Part shown: positions 6,062 through 7,355 of the stretch, in pieces
How the letters are laid out: every line of letters begins with the position of its first letter
Position numbering within the stretch: position 1 is the stretch's first letter
NCBI GenBank assembly: GCA_023386765.1
Contig: JAEWJD010000032.1
Span: 1-7,355, forward strand
DNA: 7,355 nt
Source: Pseudomonadota bacterium
GTDB lineage: Bacteria; Pseudomonadota; Gammaproteobacteria; Burkholderiales; Burkholderiaceae_B
Direction of reading: 5' to 3'
Position numbers and translations under genes: made by a program
Notes under the pieces: model-generated
The model's input: the letters and a program-made list of their open reading frames with translations, nothing else
Databases searched by the model: none
Told to the model about the DNA's origin: nothing

Positions 6062-6268
6062 ATGTCTGAATTCAAGAGCGTCAACCTGGCCACGCTGACC
6101 CCCGGCATGCGACTGCGCACCGCCGATGGCGCCATCGCCGAGGTGGCCGACAACCCGCAAGACGGCACCTGGATCATCTGCCGCTATCTCGATCATCCCA
6201 CCTCGCCCGGCCTGATGGATGGCAAGGAACACGCCATCTTCGCGACCGATATTGAAAGTGTCCTCTGA
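6062..6268 (+). CDS. small protein of unknown function (68 residues) in the electron-transfer operon
   Basis: I do not recognise this protein as a named family. The ATG at 6062 has GGAG seven bases upstream and lies only 14 bases after the ferredoxin stop, so it is clearly translated as part of the operon. The sequence starts MSEFKSVNLATLTPGMRLRT and alternates short hydrophobic strands with glycines and turns (LTPGMRLRTADG, AEVADNPQDG, TWIICRYL, GKEHAIFATDIESVL). That pattern suggests a compact, mostly beta barrel of the SH3-like kind; this is a guess from pattern only. There is no signal peptide, membrane segment or multi-cysteine metal site; the single cysteine is C40. Its place between ferredoxin and dehydrogenase suggests an accessory role for the oxygenase, for example cluster assembly, partner docking or subunit stabilisation, but nothing in the sequence proves that. 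Codon use resembles its neighbours. Confidence 0.85.
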   Translation: MSEFKSVNLATLTPGMRLRTADGAIAEVADNPQDGTWIICRYLDHPTSPGLMDGKEHAIFATDIESVL

Positions 6269-6270
6269 AA

Positions 6271-6295
6271 GCGGACTTCCACCGCCCGCCTTTTT
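6271..6295 (+). terminator. weak hairpin plus T run, possible attenuator
   Basis: GCGG (6271-6274) can pair with CCGC (6282-6285) around a 7-base loop, followed five bases later by five T residues (6291-6295). The stem is only 4 bp and is not adjacent to the T run, so any termination would be partial. It sits in the 61-base gap before the dehydrogenase and might reduce that gene's expression relative to the electron-transfer genes. Confidence 0.2.
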
Positions 6296-6329
6296 GCTGT
6301 CCCAATCTCTTACTGAAGGAGCATTTCCC

Positions 6330-7313
6330 ATGGCCAAGCCCGTAGTCGTCGTCTCCGCGCCGCTGCCCCAGGATCTGCGCGAGCAGCTCGCCGCCCAGAC
6401 CCAAATCATCGACGTGCCGACCGGCCAGGCGATTGTCCAGACCCTGGGCGCCGAACAGGCCCGGCAGGTGCAAGGCATCCTCTGCACGGTCCGCAGCAAG
6501 ATCGACCGCGATCTGCTGGCAGCCATGCCCGCGTTGCGCGTGGTCTCCAACTTCGCGGTCGGTTTCGACAATGTCGACCTCCCCGCGATGAACGAGCACG
6601 GCGTGCTGATGTGCAATACCCCCAAAGTGCTCGACGGCGCCGTCGCCGACCTGACCTTCGGCCTGATCCTCTGTCTGGCACGCAATCTGGTGGCGGGCGA
6701 CGCCTTCGTGCGCAGCGGCGCCTGGACCAAGGGCGCCTTTCCGCTGGCGCACGATATCCGCGGCAAGACCCTGGGCCTGCTGGGCATGGGCCGGATCGGG
6801 CGCGAAGTGGCGCGTATCGCCCGCGCCTTCGATATGTCGGTCATCTATCACAACCGCCGGCAGGACAGCGAAGCCGAGGCCAGCGGCCTGGCCAGGTATT
6901 GCGAACGCGATGCGCTGTTTGCCCAATCCGATGTGCTCAGCATCCATATCCCGCTGAGCCCGCAGACACGCCACAGCATCGGCGCGCGCGAACTGGGGCT
7001 GATGAAGTCCAGCGCCTACCTGATCAACACCGCGCGAGGCGCCGTGGTGGATGAGGCGGCACTGATCGCCGCGCTGCAAGCGGGCCGTCTGGCCGGAGCC
7101 GGCCTGGACGTCATGGAAACCGAGCCGCTGCCGCCCGACAGCCCCTTGTGCGCCATGCCCAACGTCGTGCTGCAAGCCCACATCGGCAGTGCCACGGTGG
7201 AAACCCGGCGCGCCATGATCGACCTGGCCGCCCACAACCTGATGGACGCCCTGTCGGGCAAACAGCCCGTGGCGATGGTCAACCCCGACATCTGGGAACG
7301 CCGCCAGGCCTGA
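6330..7313 (+). CDS. D-isomer-specific 2-hydroxyacid dehydrogenase (glyoxylate/hydroxypyruvate reductase-like)
   Basis: A 327-residue cytoplasmic oxidoreductase interconverting a 2-keto acid and a D-2-hydroxy acid. The ATG at 6330 is preceded by AAGGAG at eight bases. The domain order is typical: N-terminal substrate-binding lobe (1 to about 98), central Rossmann domain with GMGRIG (152-157), and return to the catalytic lobe at the C terminus. The catalytic triad is R236 (INTARG), E265 (METEP) and H284 (QAHIGS). The second Rossmann strand ends YHNRRQ (173-178) without the acidic residue typical of NAD enzymes; the arginines suggest a preference for NADP(H), as in glyoxylate/hydroxypyruvate reductases. 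Length is normal. It lies 61 bases after the small unknown gene on the same strand and is probably the last gene of the operon. It would act on a keto or hydroxy acid released later in the pathway. The exact substrate cannot be set from sequence. Confidence 0.94.
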   Translation: MAKPVVVVSAPLPQDLREQLAAQTQIIDVPTGQAIVQTLGAEQARQVQGILCTVRSKIDRDLLAAMPALRVVSNFAVGFDNVDLPAMNEHGVLMCNTPKVLDGAVADLTFGLILCLARNLVAGDAFVRSGAWTKGAFPLAHDIRGKTLGLLGMGRIGREVARIARAFDMSVIYHNRRQDSEAEASGLARYCERDALFAQSDVLSIHIPLSPQTRHSIGARELGLMKSSAYLINTARGAVVDEAALIAALQAGRLAGAGLDVMETEPLPPDSPLCAMPNVVLQAHIGSATVETRRAMIDLAAHNLMDALSGKQPVAMVNPDIWERRQA

Positions 7314-7318
7314 GTGCG

Positions 7319-7350
7319 GTGCGTGCCTCCCTGCCCCGGCGGGGACGCAC
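7319..7350 (+). terminator. hairpin just after the dehydrogenase, possible terminator stem
   Basis: GTGCGT (7319-7324) pairs with ACGCAC (7345-7350), with an inner CCCC-GGC-GGGG stem (7334-7344). It begins five bases after the stop codon, where a terminator for the plus-strand operon would be expected. Any following T run lies beyond the window edge, so intrinsic termination cannot be confirmed. Confidence 0.4.
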
Positions 7351-7355
7351 GCGCC

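Noticed and set aside
6174..7235. 353-codon minus-strand frame over the dehydrogenase
   Set aside because: It is a shadow of the plus-strand dehydrogenase, whose full catalytic triad and Rossmann motif are present.
1..7355. Mobile elements, tRNA genes, CRISPR arrays, attachment sites
   Set aside because: No transposase, terminal inverted repeats, cloverleaf sequence or spaced repeat array was found on reading both strands. The repeats seen are short and promoter-associated or GC-rich stems.

Overview
The window is GC-rich, tightly packed bacterial DNA. Two tandem Bug-type (tripartite tricarboxylate transporter family) substrate-binding proteins, the gene density and the codon use point to a Burkholderiales bacterium, most likely an Alcaligenaceae (Bordetella/Achromobacter-like). 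That placement is inferred from gene families, not from a marker gene. No RNA genes, insertion sequences, CRISPR arrays or phage genes are visible.

Layout: two transcription units diverge from an intergenic region at about 3426-3650, whose core (3481-3600) is about two thirds A+T. Leftward (minus strand) run a Rieske-type ring-hydroxylating oxygenase large subunit (2094-3425), a Bug periplasmic binding protein with a GTG start (975-1970), and a second, paralogous Bug protein (944 down to the window edge, cut about a dozen codons before its expected end). Rightward (plus strand) run a FadR-subfamily GntR regulator (3651-4421), an FAD ferredoxin reductase (4494-5699), an adrenodoxin/putidaredoxin-type [2Fe-2S] ferredoxin (5721-6047), an unrecognised 68-residue protein (6062-6268), and a D-isomer-specific 2-hydroxyacid dehydrogenase (6330-7313).

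How they may work together: the reductase, ferredoxin and Rieske oxygenase form a plausible complete electron chain (NAD(P)H to FAD to [2Fe-2S] to Rieske cluster to mononuclear iron). It is split over two divergent transcripts with the regulator gene at the divide. The Bug proteins would capture an extracytoplasmic carboxylate, probably the substrate or a relative of it, and the GntR protein would sense a small ligand. The dehydrogenase would reduce or oxidise a 2-keto/2-hydroxy acid made downstream. The substrate cannot be read from the sequence. No oxygenase small (beta) subunit, cis-diol dehydrogenase, ring-cleavage enzyme or TctA/TctB membrane protein lies inside the window.

Points most worth a second look: the unnamed 68-residue protein in the electron-transfer operon, an unusually short spacing between the iron-ligand histidines of the oxygenase, the palindromes overlapping the divergent promoters, and the altered ligand loop in one of the two Bug paralogues.
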